Shown here: one piece after another, positions 42,150 through 54,300 of the stretch
Numbering within the stretch: the first letter of the stretch is position 1
Layout: every line of letters begins with the position of its first letter
NCBI GenBank assembly: GCA_032622095.1
Contig: CP136061.1
Location: 2,356,001-2,420,000, forward strand
Source: Siphonodentalium dalli
Taxonomy: Eukaryota; Mollusca; Scaphopoda; Gadilida; Siphonodentaliidae
Direction: 5' to 3'
Length of the DNA: 64,000 nt
Made by a program: the position numbers and the translations under genes
The notes under the pieces: generated by a model
What the model saw: only the letters and a program-made list of their open reading frames with translations
Database searches by the model: none
What the model was told of the DNA's origin: nothing

Positions 42150-43319
42150 ATGTGTATGTATATTTATTTTGTTGCTATTATTTTTGTAATGTGTTGGCCG
42201 TGCGCTCTTATATGTACACATATGTTGTAGATATTGCTAGACATCTACTTCTATTTATAACACGCCAATCAGCCCTCGGCCAATTGAAGCAATCTAATGA
42301 GGTTCGGTGACCGACCTTTATTTACTGTAAAATCTTTTAGTCGTCGCCTGTTCTATCAAACGGTCTGTCGTGATCATAACAAAATTCTGTATTATATTCG
42401 CGGCGCAGAGCTTGATTGACCAATTATATGCATTCCCGATCATTCAAACAAATAATTGGTTCAGCGAGGTGAGCATTACTAACATGGGCTGTGATACCAT
42501 GTTTTTCACAACAAGCAAATGGAGGGACCAAGCGACATGGAAAACAGGAGCGAAACATCATGCCAAAGAAGATATAAACGTTAATAAAATGAAATCAGAA
42601 CAGTTTGTAATAGCAAATATACTATACTAAATCTTCAGATCGATGGGGTGGTATATTCGGACGAATTGCATGGGCATTGCTTTGTCGGGGAAATCTTGAA
42701 ATTACTATCCTGAACAGTGGCAAATTTAGACCCCCACTCACCAACACAATAAAAAATGCAACCAACCACAGACCGTTGTACAGCAAAGGCAACAACTAAC
42801 AGACATTCAGAATAAAAAGGTCGATAACCGGATCCCATTGGATACTTGCGTCGGTCGAAAGTTCTGCTTGTGATATTATAAATCCGGCTTCGGATTTATA
42901 TGTAATACATAATCCGATACGTAGAAATAAAGCACAAAAGAAGAGAAGAGTAGTGGGATACTCTTTAATTAATCCAAGATCAACACACAAATACATATAA
43001 ATATAGTTCACTGAAATACTGAAGATGGAGCGCAAGGCGTCTGTCCGTGTGAATGTACACCAATTTCTTGGTCGAGGGCGGTAGAATAACTGTAAACACA
43101 TACTCCATTATAAGATATGTGACAATGCGTTGAAATGTATTGGTGTAATATCGACTGTATGGAATATTGATTGGTATTAACTTGACCAGGCTTGCAGGAC
43201 TCACCATATATGTAATTGGTACGACAAACTCACTGATTGTAAATTTATCGGGCTGATTGGGTGTCATAAATATGTTATAAGCACGGCGCCCGATTTATAA
43301 GTGAAATAAACACCACTCG
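42150..43319. other. No gene seen
   Basis: Short ORFs on both strands, none resembling a known protein. No repeat family was recognised. Confidence 0.4.
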
Positions 43320-46300
43320 CGCCCTCCGGGTGTTTGGAATACAGTCCCTTGAAACTGTACTTGTCTCAGTTCCAACAATACGATAATCATGACATGTTTA
43401 TTGTCAATAATATATATGACCAGTCACAACATACGGCCCGGGATTCTCATGATATATTGTGGCAATGCGGGTATAAATCCCAGGTCATGTGTGGCGGAAA
43501 TTCAGTTCGTTGTCAGCATGGTTGATCTTATAGACGTAATGCTGATGAGGGAAGAGGGTTTCTTAGATTTGGATCTGGCATCAACCACGACGCCATGCAT
43601 CACTTCAAGCCCCTTCAAGTCCGTGATTTGATTTGAATGCGATTTCGGTTTGTCGGGCCTATCACCTCTTTGGATTTATGAAAAGCGACAAACGGTGGAT
43701 GTGCTCGCTGATGGGCACCACTCATAGACGTTGCTAGTGTGACCCGACTGGGGGGGGGGGGGGTGAGACCATAACATTTCCAACTATATAAGATTTGGTC
43801 TAATAAAATGTTCCAACTGTATAGGATTAGGTTTTGATTAATGCAAAATTACAATATTGGCATAATGGTTTAATAATTTGGGTTTATGTATATTTTAAGA
43901 GTATTGACTGTGTAAATAACTGACACTAGTAACAAGAATGACATAGCATTGATATCTGTTTTATGTTTTGAATACATTATACATGATTTAATAAGAATAT
44001 GGTTGAGGAATGAATACGACTTTAAATACATGTATTAACATTCCGTGAGTCATAAGTTATAACTTACACAATGGTGACAAGTATGAATGCTGATTGATTG
44101 TTATATTGTTAAGCTGTCCCCAGAAAAAAAGATATAGAGGTTTGGCATTATTAATAGACTAGTGACCACGAATCTATGGTCTGAACATGAAGGAAATGCT
44201 TTGCTTTCAATTTCATATATGTATTCAGGTAATGTGCTTTACTGGAATGTATTTATTAAAATGACAGTCTATTAACTGTAAATTCTCGGATATATTTCAA
44301 TAAACTGAGTATTATACTGCTGTGAGAGGAACTAAATATATAAGTATAAGTACAACTATTGATATTTGAGACATGAAATTTCCAACTATCGAACATTGTG
44401 GTCCTAATTGGGGGGTGAGACACACCTCGGTCCCCTGTCGTTACGTCCCGGGCATCACTTCTGGTTTGGACTTATCAAGTCGAATCAAAGTCGACGCGAT
44501 GTGCACCATGTTGAAACGTTTTTTTGCGACTGGCTTCATTGTGTAATTCCAGCTTCACGATTAATGCGAGACTTTGTGTCATCCACAGCCAGCGATGCCT
44601 ATCCGTTGTGAATAGCGATCCTATTTCGCGGAGAGCTCGTGATTCACGACGAGTACACTGATTGCCAATCTAAACAGCACCACTGAGGTCCTCAATATAA
44701 CTGGATGGTTTACATGGGATATATTGACCAGTCTCGAACTGATATTGCAAGAAATAAATTTCACGTGTTATTTGAGCTTATTAGAAACCATGAAATCGTA
44801 ACCGTTCTTACGGATTGTAATATACGACAATGATTAGAAAGTACACAAATGTTGGTGACGTAGTACCCTATCCGTGTCATAATCGTAAACATGAAGGTCT
44901 CTAATAGAGACCTTTCGCATCCTCACGTTTACGATTACGAATACGGATAGCTATTCGTAGTCGTAAGTCTATCCGTATGGCCAAAAAGTCCTTTCGCAAA
45001 ACGACTACGCGTTAGAGTTTTGACGAACACGTACCATCATTATTTCGTACCACTTTTACAACTCAAAGCGTATGTTTGGTATACAGTCCCTTAATACTTC
45101 ACATATCGTCTCATTTGCAACAACGCGATAATCATGACCTGTTGATATTGTCAATAATTCGACCAGTCACAACGTACGACCCTGGATTCTCGTGATATAT
45201 TATGGCAATACAGGTATAAATTCCAGGTCATATGTGGTGGAAATTCAGTTCGTTGTTATCACGGATGACTTGATAGACATTAGGCTGATGGGGGAAGAGG
45301 GGTTCTCAAATTTGGACCTCACATTAACCACGACGCCGCCACCACTTCAAGACCCTTCCAGTCCGCAATTTCATTTCAATGCGATTTCGGCAGGAAGACA
45401 GTCTTGCCAGATTATGCCATCCCCCACAATATACGACAGAATTATCCATAATTGTCATCATTATTATGTAATATGTATGTGCAGGGACGTGGCTAGAGGG
45501 TCTCCGTTGGGGGGTGTCCACCTTGATAATTCCAACTGCACCCCCCTTGAATCAAATCAAACCATAGACAAGGTTGTGAATAATTCCATTTTCACCCCCA
45601 CCCCTTGAATCAAACAAGGTTGTGCATAATTCCATTTGCACGCCCCCTTTGAATCAAACCAAAACACCCTTTGAAACAAACCAAAGGTTTTTGCATAATT
45701 TCATTCCCCCATTGCACCTAACTGTGCCTAATAGCCTATTTATATAAACCATGGTTCTATCTACCCGGTAAGATAATATTCATATATTTTGAACCTGAAA
45801 ATTGCACAAATCCTAACATCTACTGGTATAACTCCAGACAAATGCACACGACTACGGGCAATAGAACAGGACACATCGGGCCGACCATGGTTGTTCGGCC
45901 CGGTGTGAGAAAATCCTAGCATGTAGACTGACCTCAAGCTTTCCTAGTGTTGGAAATTTCAAACCTCATACTCCCCCTTAGTTGTTTTTTATTGGCCACG
46001 GGGAGGGACCAGGACACACCGGACGGACCATGGTTCGGTCGGGTGTGCGAAAATCGCAAAATCCTGGCATCTAGACTAGCCTCAAGCATTCATAGAGTTG
46101 GAAATTTCCAGTGACAATTTTGACCAAATGTAGGACAATATTATTTTCTTAAATTAACTATAAGTTTTTGACTGGCCACGGAGAGGGACCAGGACACAAG
46201 CGTTCCAAGTGTTGGAAATTTCCAACCTGACACCCCTAAGGTTGGAAAAGTTCTAACTGATGCCCATTTCAGTCCAAAAGTGTTATCAAAAGAAGGAAAA

Positions 46301-47075
46301 TATGCAAATATTGGTCCAAATAAATTGTTTGAAAATCAAACTACAAGAACATTTTCAACCTATTGTTGGTGTGAAATTTCCAACTAATGTTGTGTCAGGT
46401 ATGAAATTTCCAACTGTTGAAAAATTTGACCAAAGTTCGGGGTGAGACACGTCTCTGTGTATGTGTATTGGAAATAACATATCCTATCCTATCCTATCCA
46501 GGTCTATCACCTCTTTGGGTTTAGGAAATCCGACATAGGGTTGGTGTGCTCGCTGATGTGCATCACTTCTGATTTGGTCCTATCAAATCGAAACAAAGTC
46601 GACACGGTGATGTCGGTGGGTGTGCCAAATATTATTTTAGTACCACCAAATCCATGTCAGTCGTGTATTTTTGGCGAGTGGTTTCATAGTGCACTTCTTT
46701 ATATTACTGCAAGGTCTTGTGTCGCAGCCAGCTATGACAATATATCCGTTGTGAATAGCGATCTTATTTCGCGGGAAGCTCGAGATTCACGACGACGAGT
46801 AGAGTGATTGCCAATCTAAACAGCACATCGAGGTCGTAGCTCAATATATAACTGGATGGTTTGCATGATATACATATACAGTCTCGAACGGAGTAAAAGT
46901 GATATATTGCAGAAAATAAATTTCAGGTGTTATTTGAGCTTATTAGAAACCATGAAATCGTAACCGTTATTGCGGATAGTAAAATACGACAACGATTAGA
47001 AAGAACACAAATGTTGGTGACGTAGTACCCTATCCGTATCCGTAATCGTAAACGTGAGTTTTGCGAAAGGTCTCT
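43320..47075 (+). repeat. Diverged direct segmental duplication
   Basis: Blocks at about 43,325-43,650 and 44,440-44,930 recur in the same order at about 45,070-45,395 and 46,496-47,060 (words GATAATCATGACATGTTTATT / GACCTGTTGATATTG, AGTTCGTTGT, TATCACCTCTTTGG, GTTATTTGAGCTTATTAGAA, TTGGTGACGTAGTACCCTAT). The second copy carries about 1.1 kb of extra sequence (45,396-46,496). It is non-coding on both sides. Confidence 0.7.
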
Positions 47076-47082
47076 AATAACA

Positions 47083-47375
47083 GCATACTGGCATACTGAA
47101 TCAGATGACCTACGACTAAACACACAATCAGGCGTGAACATCGAGGCTTATATAAAGGTATCTAATAACAGGATACTGACATACTGAATCAGATAACCTA
47201 CGACTAAAAACTGGCATACTGTGTTCACTGGCATACTGAATCAGATGACCTACGACTAAACACATAATTAGAAGTGAACAATGAAGCTTATATAAAGGTA
47301 TCTAATAACAGCATACTGTCATACTGAATCAGATGACCTACGACTAAACACATAATAATCAGAAGTGAACAGTGA
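47083..47375 (+). repeat. 88-bp satellite, short left block
   Basis: Three to four copies of the same monomer as the main array (CATACTGAATCAGATGACCT, then ACGACTAAACACATAAT), in the same orientation. It is separated from the main array by the genic island and Helitron-like copy B. Confidence 0.9.
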
Positions 47376-47510
47376 GGCTTCGAGAAGATACTGTCTAAAA
47401 CATTTCACGGCACCTGTTGTCACCCTCTTGGTATTTGTGGCATCCTTGGTGTCCAACAACCCTTTTATATATTCATCGGAAGGTTTCGTGAATCGAGCAA
47501 TGGTGAACAC
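47376..47510 (-). pseudogene. Fragment like N-terminus of a Crypton-type recombinase
   Basis: The reverse-strand reading ARFTKPSDEYIKGLLDTKD followed by NTKRVTTGAVKCFRQYLLEA resembles the N-terminal, core-binding-type segment seen in ZMYM/QRICH1-like and Crypton-derived tyrosine recombinase proteins ('NTKR.T..AV..FR.YL'). There is no ATG in frame: a TGA precedes it, and an ATG exists only in a neighbouring frame at about 47,514. Past LLEA the frame runs straight into satellite sequence. No catalytic region is present. It is a relic or a single exon, and the family call is from memory of the motif. Confidence 0.45.
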
Positions 47511-47560
47511 TCATCTGCGCTGAACAGACCGCGGGAAAAATGTTGCGAAAGTATATACTA

Positions 47561-50500
47561 CTAGCAGGGTTACCCGGCGTTGCCCAGGTTAATGCGATGA
47601 GAAACCCTCTTTATTCCACACCCATTGACGTGAGTCACATGTATTCAACGGAATCCCAGCCATTGAATACATATTAGTGTATACCTCTAGTGGAATACAA
47701 GCCGGAACTATTCTTGTTGACGTTGTCGCCAAGAAAGATGACGTACATTACGTCGATCATCCGCTTCCGGTGACCCCCCACCATAATTACTGGTTATTTG
47801 TCAAGACTTAAATCAAAATAAAGGTAGCTATAGTAACAATGAAGGTGACATCCATGGATTTAACTTATCTGACTTAACGGTGTAGAATAAATACAGAACA
47901 CAACTTGCATAATACTCTCGAATCTTTTACCGAACTCGTTGCGGACGGCGCAAAGTTATATTTCGCTCGAGCTACGCTCTCGCGAAATATATCCTTGCGC
48001 CATCCGCAACTCATTCGATAAAAGATTCTCGATTAAGATGCGCGTTGTGTTCTGTCTATGTATGCTGTGGATATTTGTTGGGGATAGAGAATGCTCTTGC
48101 TTAAAAGTGTTATACGTTTTCTCATAAATTGTATATTCAAATAGCATCATAAAACATGATTATTACAGTCATGGGATATAAGTAGTGGCTCACCTTGTCA
48201 ATTGTCATTCTATTTGTCGCGATTAATCTGTTCCAACAATACTGAAGTATGTATTTATTTACAACTGCGTATACATTAGACGTTATAATATGATACATGA
48301 ACATCACAAACACATTAGTTCGATAAAAGATGATAATTGGGTTTTAAATATTAAGATGTATCAATCAATTTAGTGGGTTGGACTAAGTTCTCGAGGACAC
48401 CTGGCTATCTCCATGAAGATACAGATGATTCAAAGAAATTTCCAGGTGCTCCTCTGTTCATGGTGCTATATATTGGCTAAATATTCTCTGTTTAAACGAA
48501 ATGTTGATGCGCATAAATATTAGCTACATGTGCCAGGCACAGAGCGAGATTTTGAGTTGTTTATGTCAGTCGAGGAGTCAGATGTGCAGTATTGGGAGGA
48601 TCCTGAAAAGTCTTATGCTACTAACTGCATTTTCTTGTATATCAGAAGAAACTATATTTGACTGCACACTGTGACCACTATTTTTGAACAGGCCTTCCAT
48701 ATCTCTTGACAAATTGTAACTTTTTTGTGGAAACCGTATTGAATGGAACAGACTCAATTTTGTTATAATATATATGCAATCCTCTGACGGTTCGGGGTCT
48801 CTCAGTTTGCACGAATATATGTATCTCTTCAATAGAATGATAAATACACGTTTAATGCTTCTTCTATGTATCACCTTTTTGCTAGCTCATTTTGTGAATG
48901 CCCTGATTGCTATTCCCATATAAATATGACAGTTAAGAAGATATAATTGTTCAAGTGACTTAAGTGGGTCACCATATGTCGGGATTGTGAAATGTGAACG
49001 TCCAAAAACTACTTAAAATGATATGGAGATGGCCTGGGTGACTGTATATAACTTATATGTGGATAAAGGCGAATAGCAATCTTATCAATGAAAGTGCATA
49101 TCCGCTCGCCATCCGCGACGCAAACGACACCAACTGTGATTTAATTCATGGTATATCATTAGATAAAAACGTGTATGAATTCGGTGGAAATTTGTGCCAA
49201 ATAAATTTGTACCAGCGTTTGCATCTTTTGACATATTTAAACCATTCCCATTAGACCCATGGATGCATGGTATACTGGCGATTATAACATATATGTTTGG
49301 TGGTAATCAGCAACTAAACAAATTCTGAGAATATTTATGACCCATATCTCTCACCCAACCGACACCAATTTGACGTCTTTAAATCACACGATGATATTCC
49401 TCGTATCATAGAGAATAATAATATATCAATTTGGTGGAAATCTGGGCTAAAAATAGTTTATTAAATCAATTGTTGATGCAACACTGACTCGAACAACGCC
49501 ATATTGCGAAAGTGATTATGTATTCGTTTGGTGGAAATCGGCGACAAAACTATTTCACGATATATTTTGAATTTTGCCGACCTCCCCCTTTTCTTCCCCT
49601 GACACCAACAGCGTCATTTTATAAAATTTTTACCCGCACCGTTATCTTCCTTGTAAACAGTGACCCCTCTTAGAACGCTTTGGTGCCATCTCGATTGTAC
49701 CGCGTGAAGTTATATATAGAACGCACACTGACAGACAGAAAGACAGACAGCACGATTTGATTTATTGTATCATTTGAGAAGAACGTGTCTGAATTTGATG
49801 GTAATTAGTACTAAAAATATTTTGTATCAGTCTTGGTGACCCTCCCGTCCCTATTTCAGTCTCAAGCTGCACACACTAAGACTCATTAGAGATTAGAGAT
49901 GCATATATATGAAATTGGTGGAAATTGGCCAGTATACAAATTCGTATCAAATTTAAGGTCCCCATATCTCTCACCCATAGGGCACACATTTGGTGTATCA
50001 CAGAGAAGAATATGTATCAATCTGGTGGAAATCGGCACTAAACATATAGATATAATTTGTTGTGTCCCTCTCATCTCTATACACCACTGACTCGAATGGC
50101 CCAACTTATGACATCCTTAAACCACACGATTATACTCCTGATAATCGGCGACTAAACAATTTTTTTTATCAAATTTGGTGCCAATCCACACCCCATCTCT
50201 CAAACAAACAGCACCACTATGGCGTCTTTAAATCACACTATTAGATTCCTCGTATCTTGGATAAGAACGTGTATCAATTTGGTGGAAATTGGCGCAAACA
50301 ATTATGCATCAATTTTGGTGCCCCTGTCCCTTTCAATGCAACCCTGACTCGAATGAGGCCACATTTGACAGATATAAGCAACACCATTAGACAGTTAGAC
50401 TCCTCATACCATGGGGGTGATTTTGTATAAGTGTGGTGGCAATCGGCGACTAAACCAATTATTATCAAATTTAGTGCCCACCCCTCCCAATCTCTCAACC

Positions 50501-51018
50501 AAAAGACAACAATTTGACGTTGTTAAAGCGCACAATTTGATTCCTTGTATAATGAAGAAGAATATAAATCAATTTGGTGGAGATCGGCGCTAAAATTAGT
50601 TTTTCAATTTTGGTGCCCCTCTCCCCTTCCGTGCATCCCTGACTCGAACGACGCCACTTTTAAACCACACCGTTGGTTTTTTCATATAATGGGGATGATT
50701 ATATATAAGTTTGGTGGAAATCGGCGACAGAAAAAAAATCTGCCCCTCCCCTTCCGGGCACCCCTGACGCGAACGGCGCGACTTTTGCCATATTTAAACC
50801 ACATCATTAGATTCCTCATATCATGGGGATCATTATATATAAGTTTGGTGGCCATCGGCGACAATTTTTTTTTCTGCCCCTCCACCTTTTCTGCCCCTGA
50901 CAACAACGGCGTCACTTTAGAAAATTCTAACCCGGACCATTATCTTTCTCGTAAAAAGCTACTCCTAGTAGACCCCTTTGGCATCATCTAGATGGTCCCC
51001 TGTGAATTTCTATAGAAC

Positions 51019-51061
<43 letters not shown>

Positions 51062-51082
51062 TTCGCAAATATAGATATAAGA
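47561..51082 (-). mobile_element. Helitron-like non-autonomous element, copy B
   Basis: On the minus strand it starts TCTTATATCTATATTTGCG (51,082 downward), followed by a (TCTG)n tract. It then has the same tandem units of about 145 bp as copy A, and ends with a hairpin and CTAG at 47,564-47,561. The host bases at the two ends are A (5') and T (3'), as Helitron insertion between A and T predicts. It has no Rep/helicase ORF. Similarity to copy A extends over most of the length at roughly 85-93%, in opposite orientation. Confidence 0.75.
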
Positions 51083-51360
51083 TGGGAGGTAATTCTATTA
51101 ATAGTTCTAACAGAAGGAATTTCCGATATTTGAATTAATAGTAAACGGACACCGCGGGATGGGTTTTTCTGAAAGCGTTTGGTGTTTAGTGAGAACTCGG
51201 CAACGATGGGTGATGGGACCCACCTCGATAGAAGTATTGCTACCTAAAACACACCGGGCGGCAGTGTACTTGTCGCCCGCTCACCCGCGACAACGTGATT
51301 TGTCGCCCGCCATGTGATGCGGTTCCAGCCAACAGAAAGTGGAGGTTGTGGGAAGCAAGG
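51083..51360 (-). other. Other half of the genic island
   Basis: Joining this stretch to 47,376-47,560 (removing copy B) gives a continuous non-satellite island of about 460 bp within the satellite. It includes GTCGCCCGC words repeated three times (51,266-51,320). It is upstream of the Crypton-like fragment on the minus strand, so it could hold its 5' region. No ORF was recognised. Confidence 0.4.
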
Positions 51361-54300
51361 TGACAATGAGGCTTATATAAAGGTATCTAATAACAGCATA
51401 CTGAATCAGATGTACACTGACTCAGATGACCTACGAGTAAACACATAATCAGAAGTGAACATTGAGGCTTAATAGTCTCTAATAACAGTATGCTGGCATA
51501 CTGAATCAGATGACATACGACTAAACACATAATTAGAAGTGAACACTGAGGCCTATATAAAGGTATCTAATAACAGCATGCTGGCATACTGAATCAGATG
51601 ACCTACGACTAAATACATAAACAGAAGTGAACATTGAGGCTTATATAAAGGTCTCTAATAACAGCATGCTGGCATACTGAACCAGATCACCTACGACTAA
51701 ACACTAAATCAGAAGTGAACATTGAGGCTTATATACAGTTCTCTAATAACAGTATTCTGGCATACTGAATCAGATGACATACGACAAAACACATAATCAG
51801 AAGTGAACATTGAGGCTTATATAAAGGTATCTAATAACAGCATTCTGACATACTGAATCAGATGACCTACGACTAAGCACATGATAATCAGAAGTGAAGA
51901 GTGAGGCTTATATAAAGTTCTCTAATAACAGCATGCTGGCATACTGCATCAGATGACCTACGACTAAACACATAATCAGAAGTGAACATTGAGGCTTATA
52001 TAAAGGTATCTAATAACAGCATGCTGGCATACTGAATCAGATGACCTACGACTAAACACATAACCAGAAGTGAACATTGAGGCTTATATAAAGGTCTCTA
52101 ATAAAAGCATGCTGGTATACTGAATTAGATCACATACGACTAAACACATAATCAAAAGTGAGCATTGAGGCTTATATAAAGGTCTCTAATAACAGTATGC
52201 TGGCATACTGAATCAGATGACCTACGACTAAAACACATAATCAGACGTGAAACTTGATGCTTGTATAGAGGTATCTAATAACAGCATGCTGGCATACTGA
52301 ATCCGATGACCTACGACTAAACACGTAATCAAAAGTGAGTATTGAGGCTTATATAAAGGTCTCTAAGAACAGAATACTGGCACACTTAATAGTCTCTAAT
52401 AACAGCATTCTGGGACACTGAATCAGATGACCTAGAACTAAACACATAATCAGAAATGAACAGTGAGGCTCAAATAAAGGTCTCGAATAACAGCATGCTG
52501 GCATACTGAATCAGATGACCTACGACTAAACAACATAATCAGACGTGAACATTGATGCTTGTACATGTATAACGGTCTCTAACATCAGCATGCTGGCATA
52601 CTGAATCAGATGACCTACGACTAAACACATAATCAGTAGTGAACAATGAGTCTTATATAAAGGTCTCTAATAACAGTATTCTGGCATACTGAGTCAGATG
52701 ACCCACGACTAAACACATAATTAGAAGTGAACACTGAGGCTTATGTAAAGGTCTCTAAGAACAGAATACTGGCACACTGAATCAGATGACCTACGACTAA
52801 ACACAAAATCAGAAATGACCATTGAGGCTTATATAAAGGTCTCTAATAACAGTATGCTGGCATACTGAATGGGATGACATACGACAAAACACATAATCAG
52901 AAGTGAACAATGAGGCTTATATAAAGGTCTCTAATAACAGCATTCTCGCATACTGAATCAGATAATCTACGACTAAACACATAATAATCAGAAGTGAACA
53001 GCGAGGCTTATATAAAGGTCTCTAATAACAGCATGCTGGCATACTGAATCAGATCACCTACGACAAAACACATAATCAGAAGTGAACATTGAGGCTTATA
53101 TAAAGGTATGTAATAACAGCATGCTGGCATACTGAATCAGATGACCTACGACTAAATACGTAATAATCAGAAGTGAACATTGAGGCTTATATAAAGGTAT
53201 ATAATAACATCATGCTGGCATACTGAATCAGATGACCTACGACTAAATACATAATCAGAAGTGAACATTGATGCTTATATAAAGGTCTCTAATAACATCA
53301 TGCAGGCCTACTGAATCAGATGACCTACGACTAAACACATAATCAGACGTGAACATTGAGGCTTATATAAAGGTCTCTAATAACATCATGCTGGCATACT
53401 GAATCAGATGACATACGACTAAACACATAATCAGAAGTGAACATTGAGGCTTATATAAACGTATCTAATACCAGCATGCTGGCATACTGAATCAGATGAC
53501 CTACGACTAATCACATACTCAGAAGTGAACACTGAGGCTTATATAAAGGTCTCTAATAAAAGCATGCTGGTATACTGAATCAGATGACATACGACTAAAC
53601 ATATAATCAAAAGTGAGCATTGAGGCTTATATAAAGGTCTCTAATAACAGTATGCTGGCATACTGAATCAGATGACCTACGAACTAAACACATAATCAGG
53701 AGTGAACATTGATGCTTATATAAAGGTATCTAATAACACTATGCTGGCATAGTGAATCAGATGACCTACGAACTAAACACATAATCAGGAGTGAACATTG
53801 AGGCTTATATAAAGGTCTCTAATAACAGCATGCTGGCATACTGAATCAGATGACCTACGAACTAAACACATAATCAGGAGTGTACATTGAGGCTTATATA
53901 AAGGTCTATAATAACAACATGCTGGCATACTGAATCAGATGACCTACGACTAAACACATAATCAGACGTGAACATTGCCGCTTATATAACGGTATCTAAT
54001 AACAGCAGGCTGGCATACTGAATCAGATGACCTACGACTAAACACATAATCAGAAGTGAACATTGAGGCTTATATAAAGGTATCTAATAACAGCATGCTG
54101 GCATAATGAATCAGATGACCTACGACTAATCACATACTCAGAAGTGAACACTGAGGCTTATATAAAGGTCTCTAATAAAAGCATGCTTGTATACTGAATC
54201 AGATGACATATGACTAAACATATAATCAAAAGTGAGCATTGAGGCTTATATAAAGGTCTCCAATAACAGTATGCTGGCATACTGAATCAGATGACCTACG

